Source of the DNA: Rhodoferax sediminis
GTDB taxonomy: Bacteria > Pseudomonadota > Gammaproteobacteria > Burkholderiales > Burkholderiaceae_C
Direction of reading: 5' to 3'
NCBI RefSeq assembly: GCF_006970865.1
Contig: NZ_CP035503.1
Location: 1,191,001 to 1,255,000 of the forward strand
Length of the DNA: 64,000 nucleotides
How positions within the stretch are numbered: the stretch's first letter is position 1; every line of letters starts with the position of its first letter. The translations under genes were made by a program, and so were the position numbers. The notes below the pieces were generated by a model. It had not been told where the DNA came from. It did no database searches and saw only the letters and a program-made list of their open reading frames with translations. Below are positions 1 to 10,154 of the stretch, piece by piece.

Positions 1-938
<938 letters not shown>

Positions 939-942
<4 letters not shown>

Positions 943-1913
943 GCCTGGGCTACACCGAGTCGCTGTACCTGTTGCCGTTCGACCATCGCGGCTCCTACGT
1001 CACCGGCATGTTTCATTTCAAACCGCCGCTGACGGCGGACGAGCACGACAGGGTGGTCCGCAGCAAGCGGCTCATCTATGAGGGATTCCGGCAGGCGCTC
1101 GCCGGGCCGGTGCCCGTCGGGGCGGCCGGCATCCTGGTGGACGAGGAATTCGGCGCCGACATTCTTCGCGACGCCGCTGCGAGCGGCTACGTTACGGCGA
1201 TCTCGGTGGAGAAGAGTGGCTCGGATGAGTTTCAATTCGAATATGGCGACGCCTTTGCGGCGCACCTTGAAGCCTTCAAACCAACTTTCGCCAAGGTGCT
1301 GGTGCGTTACAACCCGGAAGGTGACGCAGCGTTGAATCAACGCCAGACCGCCCGACTCAAGCAGCTTTCGGAGCACTGCCGCTCGGCCGACCAGCGCTTC
1401 ATGTTCGAGCTGCTGGTACCGGCCACGAAGGCGCAGATGGAGAGCGTTCGGGCGGACAAGAATGCCTACGACGAGCAGCTTCGCCCTGCCTTGATGCGCC
1501 AGACCATCCGCAGCTTGCAGGATGCGGGCGTCGAACCGGATGTCTGGAAGATCGAAGGGCTCGAGCGCATGGAGGACTGCGAGCGGCTCGTTGAAATTGC
1601 GCGGCGCGACGGCCGCGGAGATGTCGGCTGCATCGTGCTGGGACGCGGTGCCGATGAGACAAAAGTGATCCACTGGCTCAAGACAGCCGCGTCCGTGCCC
1701 GGATTCATTGGCTTCGCGGTCGGGCGTACGACTTTCTGGGATGCGGTGGAGGGCTTCGAATCAAAAGCACTCACACGAGAGGACGCGGTGTCCCAGGTCG
1801 CCAAACGCTACGGTGAATGGGTAGAAATCTATGAAAATGCGCGCCATTCCCTTACCAGCCCTTCGCGGGCCGCTACAAAAAATATAGTGACCGGAGGGCC
1901 GCCATGGAGATAA
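939..1913 (+). CDS. stand-alone DUF2090 (aldolase-like) protein
   Basis: A 324-residue protein of the DUF2090 family. The same domain forms the C-terminal half of some IolC-type 5-dehydro-2-deoxygluconokinases and resembles class I aldolases of the 2-deoxy-5-keto-gluconate-6-phosphate type. It opens with [12 protein letters not shown], and conserved stretches include [25 protein letters not shown] and [10 protein letters not shown]. No kinase domain is attached. It starts inside the pgi stop (ATGA) and ends 10 bases inside pgm, so it is co-translated with glycolytic genes. A sugar-phosphate aldolase or lyase role is plausible from fold and context, but the substrate is unknown. The family call is firm; the function is not. 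Confidence 0.85.
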
Positions 1914-3550
1914 GTCCCTTGGCTGGCAAGCCCGCGCCGCCGGCGCTACTGGTGAACGTGCCCAAACTCGTCGCCGCCTATTACACGGGCGTCCCCGATC
2001 CTTCCGTGCCCGGGCAGCGCGTGGCATTCGGTACCTCGGGCCATCGCGGCTCCTCGTTCGAGACCAGCTTCAACGAATGGCATGTGCTGGCGATCAGCCA
2101 GGCGATCTGTGAATACCGCGCCGGCCAGGGTATCAATGGCCCGCTGTACATCGGCATCGATACCCATGCGCTGTCGCAACCGGCATTTGACAGCGCGCTG
2201 GAGGTGCTGGCCGCCAACGGGGTGGAGACGATGATCGCGGCCGGCGGCGAATACACGCCGACGCCGGGCATATCGCATGCGATCCTTGGCTACAACCGCG
2301 CTCGCACGACGGGTCTGGCCGACGGCATCGTGATCACGCCGTCGCACAACCCGCCCGACAATGGCGGTTTCAAATACAACCCGCCCAATGGCGGCCCGGC
2401 CGACACCGGTGTTACCGGCTGGATCCAGAATCGCGCCAATGCATTGCTTGAAGGCGGCCTGAAGGGTGTCAAGCGCATGCCGCTGGCGCAGGCGCGCACG
2501 GCCGCAACAACGCATGGGCACGACTACCTCAACGCGTATGTTTCCGACTTGGCCAACATCGTCGATTTCGACGTGATTCGCGGCGCCGGTGTCCATCTGG
2601 GGGTCGATCCGCTGGGTGGCGCCGGTGTGCATTACTGGGCGCCGATTGCCGAGCGCTACAAACTCGATCTGACCGTGGTCAGCGAAGAAGTCGATCCGCA
2701 GTTCGCGTTCATGACGGTGGATTGGGACGGCCAAATCCGCATGGATCCGTCCTCGTCGTACGCGATGCAGCGGCTGATTGGCCTGAAGGACCAATACGAC
2801 GTTGCGTTTGCCTGCGATACCGACCACGACCGCCACGGCATCGTCACGCGCAGCGGCGGCTTGATGGAGCCCAATCATTACCTGTCGGTGCTGATTGACT
2901 ACCTGTTCCAGCATCGACCGCAATGGAATAAGCAGGCGGCGATTGGCAAGACCGTGGTCAGCACGACGATGATCGATCGGGTCGCCAAGCGGCTGGGTCG
3001 CCAGCTTTTCGAGGTGCCCGTCGGCTTCAAATGGTTCGTCGACGGGTTGTTCGACGGCTCGCTCGGTTTCGGCGGCGAGGAAAGCGCAGGCGCGGCGTTC
3101 CTGCGCAGGGACGGTGCCGTGTGGACCACCGACAAGGACGGCATCGTGCCGGCCTTGCTGTCAGCGGAAATCACCGCGCGCCGCGGTCGCAATCCTGGCG
3201 AGCTGTATCGCGACCTGGTCCAAGAGTTGGGCGAGGTGGTGGCCGACCGCGTCGAAGCGCCGGCGACGTCCGAACAAAAGACCGCGCTCGCGCAGCTGTC
3301 ACCAAAGCAGGTGCAGAGCACCGAGCTGGCCGGCGAAAAGATCGACAGCGTGCTGGACCACGCGCCGGGCAACCAGGCGCCGATCGGTGGCATCAAGGTA
3401 ACCGCTGCCAGTGGCTGGTTTGCCGCACGGCCATCCGGCACCGAAGACATCTACAAAATATACGCGGAGAGCTTCAAGGATAAGGCGCATCTACGCTTGA
3501 TCCTGCAACAGGCGCAGAAGATCGTTGATACCGCGCTCGCGCAGCATTGA
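1904..3550 (+). CDS. pgm: phosphoglucomutase, alpha-D-glucose specific
   Basis: A 548-residue phosphohexomutase that interconverts glucose-1-phosphate and glucose-6-phosphate, close to the usual length of about 546. Motifs run in the expected order: GTSGHRGSS near the N terminus, the phosphoserine loop [11 protein letters not shown] with Ser147, the metal-binding [18 protein letters not shown] and FGGEESAG for sugar specificity, and [11 protein letters not shown] for the phosphate site. ATG at 1904 follows a GGAGGG ribosome site and overlaps the DUF2090 gene by 10 bases. In this locus it could supply glucose-1-phosphate for UDP-glucose and thus glucan synthesis, or return glucose-1-phosphate to glycolysis (inference). 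Identity is secure. Confidence 0.97.
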   Translation: MEISPLAGKPAPPALLVNVPKLVAAYYTGVPDPSVPGQRVAFGTSGHRGSSFETSFNEWHVLAISQAICEYRAGQGINGPLYIGIDTHALSQPAFDSALEVLAANGVETMIAAGGEYTPTPGISHAILGYNRARTTGLADGIVITPSHNPPDNGGFKYNPPNGGPADTGVTGWIQNRANALLEGGLKGVKRMPLAQARTAATTHGHDYLNAYVSDLANIVDFDVIRGAGVHLGVDPLGGAGVHYWAPIAERYKLDLTVVSEEVDPQFAFMTVDWDGQIRMDPSSSYAMQRLIGLKDQYDVAFACDTDHDRHGIVTRSGGLMEPNHYLSVLIDYLFQHRPQWNKQAAIGKTVVSTTMIDRVAKRLGRQLFEVPVGFKWFVDGLFDGSLGFGGEESAGAAFLRRDGAVWTTDKDGIVPALLSAEITARRGRNPGELYRDLVQELGEVVADRVEAPATSEQKTALAQLSPKQVQSTELAGEKIDSVLDHAPGNQAPIGGIKVTAASGWFAARPSGTEDIYKIYAESFKDKAHLRLILQQAQKIVDTALAQH

Positions 3551-3584
3551 CGCATTCCAAGGACCGCAGCAACAAGGATTGACC

Positions 3585-5651
3585 ATGTCAGACCCACTCG
3601 ACCAGCAATGTATCAACACCCTGCGCTTTCTGTCGGTGGACATGGTGCAGAAAGCGGACAGCGGCCATCCGGGCCTGCCGTTGGGCGCCGCACCCATGGC
3701 CTATGTGCTCTGGACGCGGCACCTGAAGCACAACCCGCGCAATCCGCACTGGCTCGACCGCGATCGTTTCGTATTGTCGGCGGGGCACGGCTCGGCGCTG
3801 CTGTACAGCTTGCTGTTTGTCACGGGCTACGACCTTTCACTGGACGACATCAGGCAATTTCGCCAGTGGGGCAGCAAGGCGCCGGGGCATCCCGAGCGTG
3901 GTCATACGCCGGGCGTCGAAGTCACCACGGGCCCGCTCGGGCAGGGCATGGCCAATGCGGTAGGTATGGCGATGGCCGAAGCGCAACTGGCCGCGCGTTA
4001 CAACCGCGAGGGGCACGCGCCGGTCGATCATCGGACCTGGGCCATCGTCAGCGATGGCGACCTGATGGAAGGAGTCACGTCGGAGGCCGCTTCGCTGGCC
4101 GGACATCTGCAGTTGGGCAAGCTCACCTGCCTGTACGACGACAACTACGTCACGCTGTCCGCCGGCACCGATATCACCTTCTCGGAGGATCGTGCGGCCC
4201 GTTTCGAAGCCTATGGCTGGCATACGGTGACGGTGGCCGATGGCAACGACCTGGCCGCGATCGATGCCGCGTTGCAGGCCGCGCGCGCGGAAACCGCACG
4301 GCCCTCGCTGATCCTGGTGCGCACCCATCTCGGCTATGGCTCGCCTGAGCAGGACAGCTTCAAGGCGCACGGCTCCGCGCTCGGCGTGGAGGACGTGCGC
4401 AAGACCAAGCGGACATTGGGCTGGCCGACGGAGCCCGACTTCCTGGTGCCGGACGAGGCGCTGGCGCAGTTCCGCCAAGCGGTGGACCGCGGCGCGCATG
4501 ACGAGGCGGCGTGGAACGAGCGCATGAACACCTATGCCGAGACGTTTGCAGAATTGTCCCGCGAATTTGAGAGCCGCTCGAGAGGTGAACTGCCGCCGGG
4601 CTGGGATGCGGACATCCCGGTTTTTCCCGCCGATGTCAAAGGCATGGCCACACGCGTTGCCGGCGGCAAGGTGATGAATGCGATCGCGCCACGACTGCCG
4701 GCACTGACGGGTGGCTCGGCCGACCTGGACCCCTCAACGAAAACGGCCTTGAAGGGCCTGGGCGACTTCAATCCTCCGCCCCCGCAGGGCGAGGATGAGC
4801 AAGGCTCGGAGGGCGGTGGCTGGAGCTATGCCGGGCGCAACCTGCATTTCGGCGTGCGTGAGCACGCGATGGGTGCCGTCATCAACGGCTTTGCTGCACA
4901 CGGGGGTTTTATTCCTTATGGCTCGACCTTTCTGATCTTCTCCGACTACATGCGCCCGCCGATGCGCCTGGCGGCGTTGATGAGTTTGCATGTGGTGTAT
5001 GTGTTCACGCACGACAGCATCGCGCTGGGTGAGGATGGCCCCACGCACCAGCCGGTGGAACAATTGGCCGGTTTGCGCGCCGTCCCCAACCTCACGGTGA
5101 TTCGCCCCTGCGACGCGAATGAAACCGCGGTGGCCTGGCGCGTCGCGCTGGAGTCGCTGGATCGCCCGGTGGCGCTGGTATTGACCCGGCAGGACCTGCC
5201 CACGCTGGACCGGCGTCGTTACGCACCGGCCGACGGACTGCGCAGTGGTGCGTACATATTGAGCGAGGCACCCGGTGGCAAGCCGGCACTGATTCTTATC
5301 GCCACCGGCTCCGAGGTCAGCCTGATCCTGCAGGCGGCCGAGCGCCTGCAAGGAGAGGGCGTTGCGGTGCGCTGCGTGTCTATGCCCAGTTGGGAATTGT
5401 TCGATGCGCTGCCGCAAGCCGAGCGCGATGCGGTGCTGCCGCCCTCGGTCCATGCGCGTCTGTCGGTTGAGCTGGGTGCGACCCAGGGGTGGCGCCGCTA
5501 TGTCGGTGACCGGGGTGATGTGCTCGGCGTCGAGCGGTTTGGCGCTTCCGCGCCGGCCGAAGTCTTGCTGCGCGAATACGGATTTACCGTCGACAACGTG
5601 TGTGCGCGCGCGCGAGCATTGTTGGATGGCGATGGAGTACAAAAGTCATGA
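3585..5651 (+). CDS. tkt: transketolase
   Basis: Thiamine-diphosphate enzyme of the pentose phosphate pathway that transfers two-carbon units between ketose and aldose phosphates. The 688-residue protein has [12 protein letters not shown], the substrate His in [10 protein letters not shown], the ThDP motif beginning SDGDLMEG, and the pyrimidine-domain pieces [11 protein letters not shown] and [15 protein letters not shown]. An in-frame start 60 bases upstream exists, but ATG 3585 has AAGGA nine bases before it and gives the family N terminus MSDPLDQQ. A proline/glycine-rich insert, [18 protein letters not shown], sits in the loop before the HFGVREHA motif, where most relatives are shorter. 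The stop overlaps the next gene (ATGA). Identity is secure. Confidence 0.97.
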   Translation: MSDPLDQQCINTLRFLSVDMVQKADSGHPGLPLGAAPMAYVLWTRHLKHNPRNPHWLDRDRFVLSAGHGSALLYSLLFVTGYDLSLDDIRQFRQWGSKAPGHPERGHTPGVEVTTGPLGQGMANAVGMAMAEAQLAARYNREGHAPVDHRTWAIVSDGDLMEGVTSEAASLAGHLQLGKLTCLYDDNYVTLSAGTDITFSEDRAARFEAYGWHTVTVADGNDLAAIDAALQAARAETARPSLILVRTHLGYGSPEQDSFKAHGSALGVEDVRKTKRTLGWPTEPDFLVPDEALAQFRQAVDRGAHDEAAWNERMNTYAETFAELSREFESRSRGELPPGWDADIPVFPADVKGMATRVAGGKVMNAIAPRLPALTGGSADLDPSTKTALKGLGDFNPPPPQGEDEQGSEGGGWSYAGRNLHFGVREHAMGAVINGFAAHGGFIPYGSTFLIFSDYMRPPMRLAALMSLHVVYVFTHDSIALGEDGPTHQPVEQLAGLRAVPNLTVIRPCDANETAVAWRVALESLDRPVALVLTRQDLPTLDRRRYAPADGLRSGAYILSEAPGGKPALILIATGSEVSLILQAAERLQGEGVAVRCVSMPSWELFDALPQAERDAVLPPSVHARLSVELGATQGWRRYVGDRGDVLGVERFGASAPAEVLLREYGFTVDNVCARARALLDGDGVQKS

Positions 5652-5857
5652 CCACGAAATTCAAGGTGGGCGATCATGTGCGCTGGAATTCGGAAGCGGG
5701 GCACGTCAGCGGCAAGATCATCAAGGTGCACACGCAAGACACCGACTACAAAGGCCATACGCACCACGCCAGCGTCGATGACCCACAGTATGAAATCAAG
5801 AGCGACAAGACCGAGCACATTGCCATGCACAAGGGTGCGGCGCTGCACAAGATCTGA
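5648..5857 (+). CDS. DUF2945 (TUDOR/SH3-like) small protein
   Basis: A 69-residue protein of the DUF2945 family (hypervirulence-associated TUDOR domain), a small SH3-like beta barrel. Typical features are the opening [14 protein letters not shown], then [22 protein letters not shown] and the ending [12 protein letters not shown] 5648 overlaps the tkt stop by four bases, so translation is coupled. Biochemical function in bacteria is not established. The family often lies next to DUF488 and other stress-linked genes, as it does here (established association, not proof of role). Confidence 0.88.
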   Translation: MTTKFKVGDHVRWNSEAGHVSGKIIKVHTQDTDYKGHTHHASVDDPQYEIKSDKTEHIAMHKGAALHKI

Positions 5858-5869
5858 CCGGTGAGAACC

Positions 5870-6439
5870 ATGGCAACTGCGGCAAACGATCCGGGGCGTG
5901 AACTCACGGTCTGGACGATCGGCCATTCGACGCGCCCGATCGAGGAATTCCTCGGTCTGCTTGCCGCGTACCGCATAGAGGCCATTGCCGATGTGCGCAG
6001 CTTCCCTGGCTCACGCAAATATCCGCAGTACGGCAAGGAGGCGCTGGCGGCGACGCTCGCCGCGCGCGGGCTGGGCTACCACTGGCTGCAAGCCCTCGGC
6101 GGGCGTCGGCGTGTCTCGCTCCATTCACCGAACACCGCCTGGCGCAATGCCTCGTTTCGCGGCTACGCTGACTACATGGCCAGCGACGGGTTCGCGCAAG
6201 GCCTGGATCAATTGCTGGCGCTGGCGAGCCGATCGCGCACTGCGCTGATGTGCGCCGAAGCCGTCTGGTGGCGCTGCCACCGCTCGATGATCGCCGATGA
6301 GCTGTGTGTGCGTGGCGTCCAGGTGCTCCATATCCTGGATGGCAGCCATGGCGCCGTGCACCCGATGACGTCGCCCGCTCGCATCGTGCACGGGCGACTA
6401 ACCTACGTGCCGGCGGGCAGTGACGCCCCGGTGAACTGA
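5870..6439 (+). CDS. DUF488 domain protein
   Basis: A protein of about 189 residues in the DUF488 family, of unknown biochemical role. It carries the family hallmarks TIGHSTRPIEEF, IADVRSFPGSRKYPQY, and a cysteine/histidine cluster CAEAVWWRCHRSMIADEL that could bind metal or act as a redox or nucleophile site. ATG 5870 is chosen with GGTGAG just upstream; a GTG at 5861 in the same frame would add three residues. It is the last gene of the plus-strand run and ends 16 bases from the convergent pgl gene. Confidence 0.88.
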   Translation: MATAANDPGRELTVWTIGHSTRPIEEFLGLLAAYRIEAIADVRSFPGSRKYPQYGKEALAATLAARGLGYHWLQALGGRRRVSLHSPNTAWRNASFRGYADYMASDGFAQGLDQLLALASRSRTALMCAEAVWWRCHRSMIADELCVRGVQVLHILDGSHGAVHPMTSPARIVHGRLTYVPAGSDAPVN

Positions 6440-6455
6440 GGGCGCATGGCCCTGT

Positions 6456-7175
6456 TTAGCCTGTCTCGGTGGCCAGCAGCGACGCCTCCGTCAGCACGTC
6501 GACGCCGGCCTGCGGCTGGATGGCGTGCGCGGGGATGTCGGCGCCTGCGCGCCATCGCGTCACCGCATCGTGCTTGGCCTCGCCTGTCACCAGGAACAGC
6601 ACCGCACGCGCGCGACTCAGGCGCCTGGCGCTGAGCGACACGCGCTGTGCCGGCGGTTTCGGGGCGTCAAAAACAGCCAGCGTGTCCGCTGCGTCTGCAT
6701 CGGCACCCCAGTCGTGGTCTGGAAACAGGCTGGCGGTGTGGCCGTCTTCGCCGAGCCCCAGCAGCACCAGATCAAAGTCGCCAACATGGCGCAAGGTGTT
6801 GGCGTAGGCCTGCGCTGCCGCTCGCGCGCCACGTTCGGCAGGCAGCGTATGCACCTGGCTTTTCGGGATCGCAACATGGTCGAGCCACGCTTCGGCCGCC
6901 ATCCGGCTGTTACGTTCGGGGTCAATGGCGGGAAGGCAGCGCTCGTCGCCGAAATAGACCTGCCAGCCCGACCAGTCGGTGTCGGCGCCGCGCAGCATCC
7001 GGTACACGCCCTGCGGCGTGTTGCCGCCGGCAAGCACGATCGTGAAACGGCCACGTTGCTGGATGGCGTCGGCCGCGGCCACCAGAATGCGCCGGCAAGC
7101 CGCATCGCGCAGCGCTGCGGCGTTGGCGACACCGTGCCATCGCACAGCGGCGGCGTTGGGTGCTGGGGAACTCAT
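6456..7175 (-). CDS. pgl: 6-phosphogluconolactonase
   Basis: A 239-residue enzyme of the NagB/DevB fold that hydrolyses 6-phosphogluconolactone to 6-phosphogluconate in the oxidative pentose phosphate pathway. Recognisable parts are VLAGGNTPQGVYR (phosphate loop), YFGDERCLP, and the catalytic-region motif LLGLGEDGHTASLFP with the conserved His. It is transcribed away from the glycoamylase-like and flavoprotein genes, and its ATG overlaps the flavoprotein stop (ATGA), so the three form one coupled unit. No glucose-6-phosphate dehydrogenase gene is in the window; one may lie upstream of pgi. Confidence 0.95.
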   Translation of the reverse strand: MSSPAPNAAAVRWHGVANAAALRDAACRRILVAAADAIQQRGRFTIVLAGGNTPQGVYRMLRGADTDWSGWQVYFGDERCLPAIDPERNSRMAAEAWLDHVAIPKSQVHTLPAERGARAAAQAYANTLRHVGDFDLVLLGLGEDGHTASLFPDHDWGADADAADTLAVFDAPKPPAQRVSLSARRLSRARAVLFLVTGEAKHDAVTRWRAGADIPAHAIQPQAGVDVLTEASLLATETG

Positions 7176-8704
7176 GGCGTGTTCCTGATCAGCCAGCGGC
7201 GCAGTCGCGACTGGATTCGCGGGGTCAGACGCGTGCGGTTGTAGGCATCGGCCGCCTGGCGGATCGCTTCAGCCTGCGTGGGATAGGCGTGAATGACCCG
7301 GGCCAGCGTGCGTAGACCAATCCCCGCCACCATGGCCAGGGTGATCTCGTTGATCATGTCACCCGCATGGCGGGCAACGATGGTCGCACCGAGAATCTGG
7401 TCCGTTCGCTCCCTGACGTGGATTTTCACGAAACCGCCGTCCTCGCTGTCGGTCACTGCGCGGTCGATGTCGTGCATCGGAATTGTGAAGGTCTTGACCG
7501 GAATGTGCTGCCGGTTGGCCTCCCGCACATACAGGCCGACGTGGGCGATTTCCGGATCCGTGAAGGTGCACCAGGGGATGACCAGCGCGCTCAAGCGTTC
7601 GCGGCCGTGGAACAGCGCGTTCTGCACCACGATGCGCGCCGACACCGTGGCGGTATCGGTGTACTGGTACGTCAGGCAGACGTCGCCGGCCGCATAGATA
7701 TGGGGGTTGCTGGTGCACAGGAAATCGTCGACGCGGATGCCGTCTCCCGCTGCGTAATCGACGCCGGCGGCTTCCAGGTTCAGCCCTTCGACATTCGGTG
7801 TGCGGCCGACGCCGGTGAGAATCGCATCGACCGCGATCGTGTTGCGGTAATCGTCGCTGACCAGATCGACCAGTTTTTGCCCATTCTCCACGCGTATGGC
7901 AACGACGTCGGTATTCAGCCGAACCTCGATGCCGTCGCGCTCAAACGCATCCGACAGAATCTGTGCCGCGTCGCGTTCCTCTTTGCCGAGAAACAGTGGC
8001 ATGTCCTGCACGATGGTGACTTGAGCACCGAACCGGCAGAACGCCTGGGCCAGTTCGCAACCGAGCGGGCCGCCGCCGATCACCAGCAGGCGGCGCGGCA
8101 GTTCGGTCAACTTGAAGACATCTGCGTTGGTCAGGCAACCTGCCTCCCGAAGGCCGGGGATGGACGGAATATGCGGCCTCGCGCCGGTCGCGATCACGGC
8201 TTTCTTGAAGTGCAGCGTTTTATCATTGACCGTCAACACGTCGGTCCCGGTGAAGCACGCGTTGCCGAAAAACACATCCACACCGAGCGCGGTCAATCGC
8301 CGCGCCGAATCGCCGCGGCTGAGATGACTGCGAATACGGCGCACGCGCTCCATCACCGCGGCAAAGTCGACCCGGATATCGTCCGGGATCTGCGCGCCAT
8401 AGTGCGTAGCGTTGCGCATATCGGCATACAGCCGAGAGGTGCGGATGAGTGTTTTCGACGGTACGCAGCCGGTATTCAGACACGTACCACCGATCAGGTG
8501 GCGTTCGATCAGCGCCACCCTGGCACCGAGCGCGGCGGCCGTTTCCGCTGCGGCTATGCCAGCCGGCCCGGCACCGACGATCACCAGCTGGTAACAGTCC
8601 GCGGGTTTCGGATTCTGCCACGCGGCAGGATGCACATTGGCAAGGCGCGCGTGCTCATAAGCGTCCTGCAGGGTGGCTATCGGTACGTTGTTCTGCGGCG
8701 GCAT
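7172..8704 (-). CDS. FAD-dependent pyridine nucleotide-disulfide oxidoreductase (mercuric reductase-like)
   Basis: A 510-residue flavoprotein of the dihydrolipoamide dehydrogenase / mercuric reductase superfamily. It has an N-terminal FAD fold with VIVGAGPAGIAAAE, the redox-active disulfide GGTCLNTGCVPSK, an NAD(P) fold with VIGGGPLGCELAQAF, a second FAD motif YAAGDV, and a dimerisation domain ending in HAYPTQAEAIRQAADA with the His-Glu pair. No N-terminal heavy-metal (HMA) domain and no C-terminal Cys pair are present, so mercury reduction is unlikely. The open frame extends 180 bases further upstream, but ATG 8704 touches the upstream gene's stop (TGATG) and starts the natural protein. Substrate unknown. 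Confidence 0.9.
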   Translation of the reverse strand: MPPQNNVPIATLQDAYEHARLANVHPAAWQNPKPADCYQLVIVGAGPAGIAAAETAAALGARVALIERHLIGGTCLNTGCVPSKTLIRTSRLYADMRNATHYGAQIPDDIRVDFAAVMERVRRIRSHLSRGDSARRLTALGVDVFFGNACFTGTDVLTVNDKTLHFKKAVIATGARPHIPSIPGLREAGCLTNADVFKLTELPRRLLVIGGGPLGCELAQAFCRFGAQVTIVQDMPLFLGKEERDAAQILSDAFERDGIEVRLNTDVVAIRVENGQKLVDLVSDDYRNTIAVDAILTGVGRTPNVEGLNLEAAGVDYAAGDGIRVDDFLCTSNPHIYAAGDVCLTYQYTDTATVSARIVVQNALFHGRERLSALVIPWCTFTDPEIAHVGLYVREANRQHIPVKTFTIPMHDIDRAVTDSEDGGFVKIHVRERTDQILGATIVARHAGDMINEITLAMVAGIGLRTLARVIHAYPTQAEAIRQAADAYNRTRLTPRIQSRLRRWLIRNTP

Positions 8705-10023
8705 CAGCGTGCTCCATGGATGCAGGGTGGCTGCAGCCAGCCGCCGCGAAATCCCGCATGGTGCAAACCGCTCCTGATGCAGGGGCAACTGCGCATCAGC
8801 TGCCAGATCCACCCGGTGCGATGGTTCTCTATCATCATGAGCACAATGCCCTGATCGAGTCCGTAATGCCCCGCGGAAGTCCACGGCCGCCCGTCGGCGT
8901 CAGCCAGTGTCGGGTTGAAGCTGCTGCAGAAGCGACCTTCGGTCAGCGTCTGCGGATAGCGCTCCATCATGTTGCGCACGGCATCCAGCACGATCTCGGG
9001 CGCGAACGGCAGCGATGACAGCACGGACGGGGCGGACAAGGTGCCGTCGTCCGGTCCGTACGGCACACCGCGGGCGGCATAACCGAACAGGCGCCGGGTT
9101 TCGTTGGATACATCGGCCTGCTCATCGCTGGGGCCATCGCAGGCGGACAGGCCCCAGCAGTTCTCGTCGTAACCGGCGAATTCGTGCGGGTTGCGCTGCG
9201 CGTACTCACGCTGGACGTAGGCAGCGCGCCGGCTGTTTTCGAAATAGTCCGAGCGCTTTTCATGCATGAAACTGTCATGGATGCCCCGAAAATCAATCCA
9301 GGCGTGCGAGAAATGATGCACGAACAGCGGGCCCGCATAAAGGTAGTCGTGGCCGTACAGGTTTTCCCACTGGTAGGTGGCCGTCCATGCCTGATAGCAA
9401 CCGCCCTTGATCGGGTGCGTGGGCGAGCCCATGGCAAGCACGTACAGCAGGATCGCTTCGCTATAGCCTTCCCAACCGTAGTGCAGGAATCCGCATTCGG
9501 GCTTCCAGCCTTGCCGGATCGTCTCACCATCGTCCTGTGCCCAATGCCAGTCAATACGGCGGTAAAGAAAGTCGACCAGGCCACGCAGCTCGATTTCGTC
9601 GGCCGTTTCTGCCGTGAAATACATGCTCGCGGTCAGCGCGCCGGCGATGAGCAGCGCCGTATCGATCATCGACAGCTCCGATCGCCAGACACGCGCGCCT
9701 GTGTGGATGTCGAGAAAATGATAGTAGAACCCCTTGAAGCCGGTCGCCGTGGGGCTGCCACTCTGGTCGCTGTTGCGGAAAAAACGCAGCGCGGCGAGGC
9801 TGCATTGGACCGCATCGGAACGCGCCATCCAGCCTCGCTCCACAGCCACCGGATACGATGACAACGCAAAACCGACCACCGCGATGCTGACGGGCGAGTT
9901 GTCACGCGATGTGTCGGCCACCAAGCCGTTGAGCGGATTGACCGTTCGCAGAAAGTAGTCGAATGCCGCTCGCTGCAGGGAATCAAGCAATGCTTCGTCG
10001 GTTGGCATGGGCAGGTAAATCAC
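8704..10023 (-). CDS. glycoamylase-like (PF10091) family protein
   Basis: A 439-residue protein of the glycoamylase-like family PF10091, related to the GH144 beta-1,2-glucanases and to a domain inside cyclic beta-1,2-glucan synthases. Typical pieces are AAFDYFLRTVNPLNGLVADTS, SIAVVGFALSSYPVAVERG, FYYHFLDI, the CGFLHYGWEGYSEAILLYVLA region, and CWGLSACDGP. No signal peptide is evident. It may trim or hydrolyse beta-1,2-linked glucan; activity is inferred from family and from the synthase encoded nearby. The first start is GTG 10023; an ATG five codons later is an alternative. It is divergent from the GH94 gene. Confidence 0.87.
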   Translation of the reverse strand: MIYLPMPTDEALLDSLQRAAFDYFLRTVNPLNGLVADTSRDNSPVSIAVVGFALSSYPVAVERGWMARSDAVQCSLAALRFFRNSDQSGSPTATGFKGFYYHFLDIHTGARVWRSELSMIDTALLIAGALTASMYFTAETADEIELRGLVDFLYRRIDWHWAQDDGETIRQGWKPECGFLHYGWEGYSEAILLYVLAMGSPTHPIKGGCYQAWTATYQWENLYGHDYLYAGPLFVHHFSHAWIDFRGIHDSFMHEKRSDYFENSRRAAYVQREYAQRNPHEFAGYDENCWGLSACDGPSDEQADVSNETRRLFGYAARGVPYGPDDGTLSAPSVLSSLPFAPEIVLDAVRNMMERYPQTLTEGRFCSSFNPTLADADGRPWTSAGHYGLDQGIVLMMIENHRTGWIWQLMRSCPCIRSGLHHAGFRGGWLQPPCIHGAR

Positions 10024-10154
10024 CTATGGATGCTACTCCGACCACTACGCGTGTGTACAAGTTCCCGCGACTTTGCGCCGCTTCAAGCGTATGCTAATAG
10101 CTCTTGCACCGCATCGCAGATCAGCACGGATTGCAGTCAGGGAGCACGCACCTC
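10024..10154. promoter_or_regulatory. divergent intergenic region between glycoamylase-like and GH94 genes
   Basis: These 131 bases separate the divergent starts of the minus-strand glycoamylase-like gene and the plus-strand GH94 gene, so promoters for both should lie here. A GGAG ribosome site at 10141-10144 precedes the chosen GH94 ATG at 10155. No clear sigma-70 box pair or operator was recognised by eye. Confidence 0.4.

Noticed and set aside
7172..8704. Mercury resistance (merA) call for the flavoprotein
   Set aside because: It has the disulfide but no HMA domain, no C-terminal Cys pair and no mer genes nearby.
8705..8884. Sixty extra N-terminal codons for the flavoprotein
   Set aside because: They lie inside the glycoamylase-like gene in another frame, and the ATG at 8704 gives the natural coupled start.
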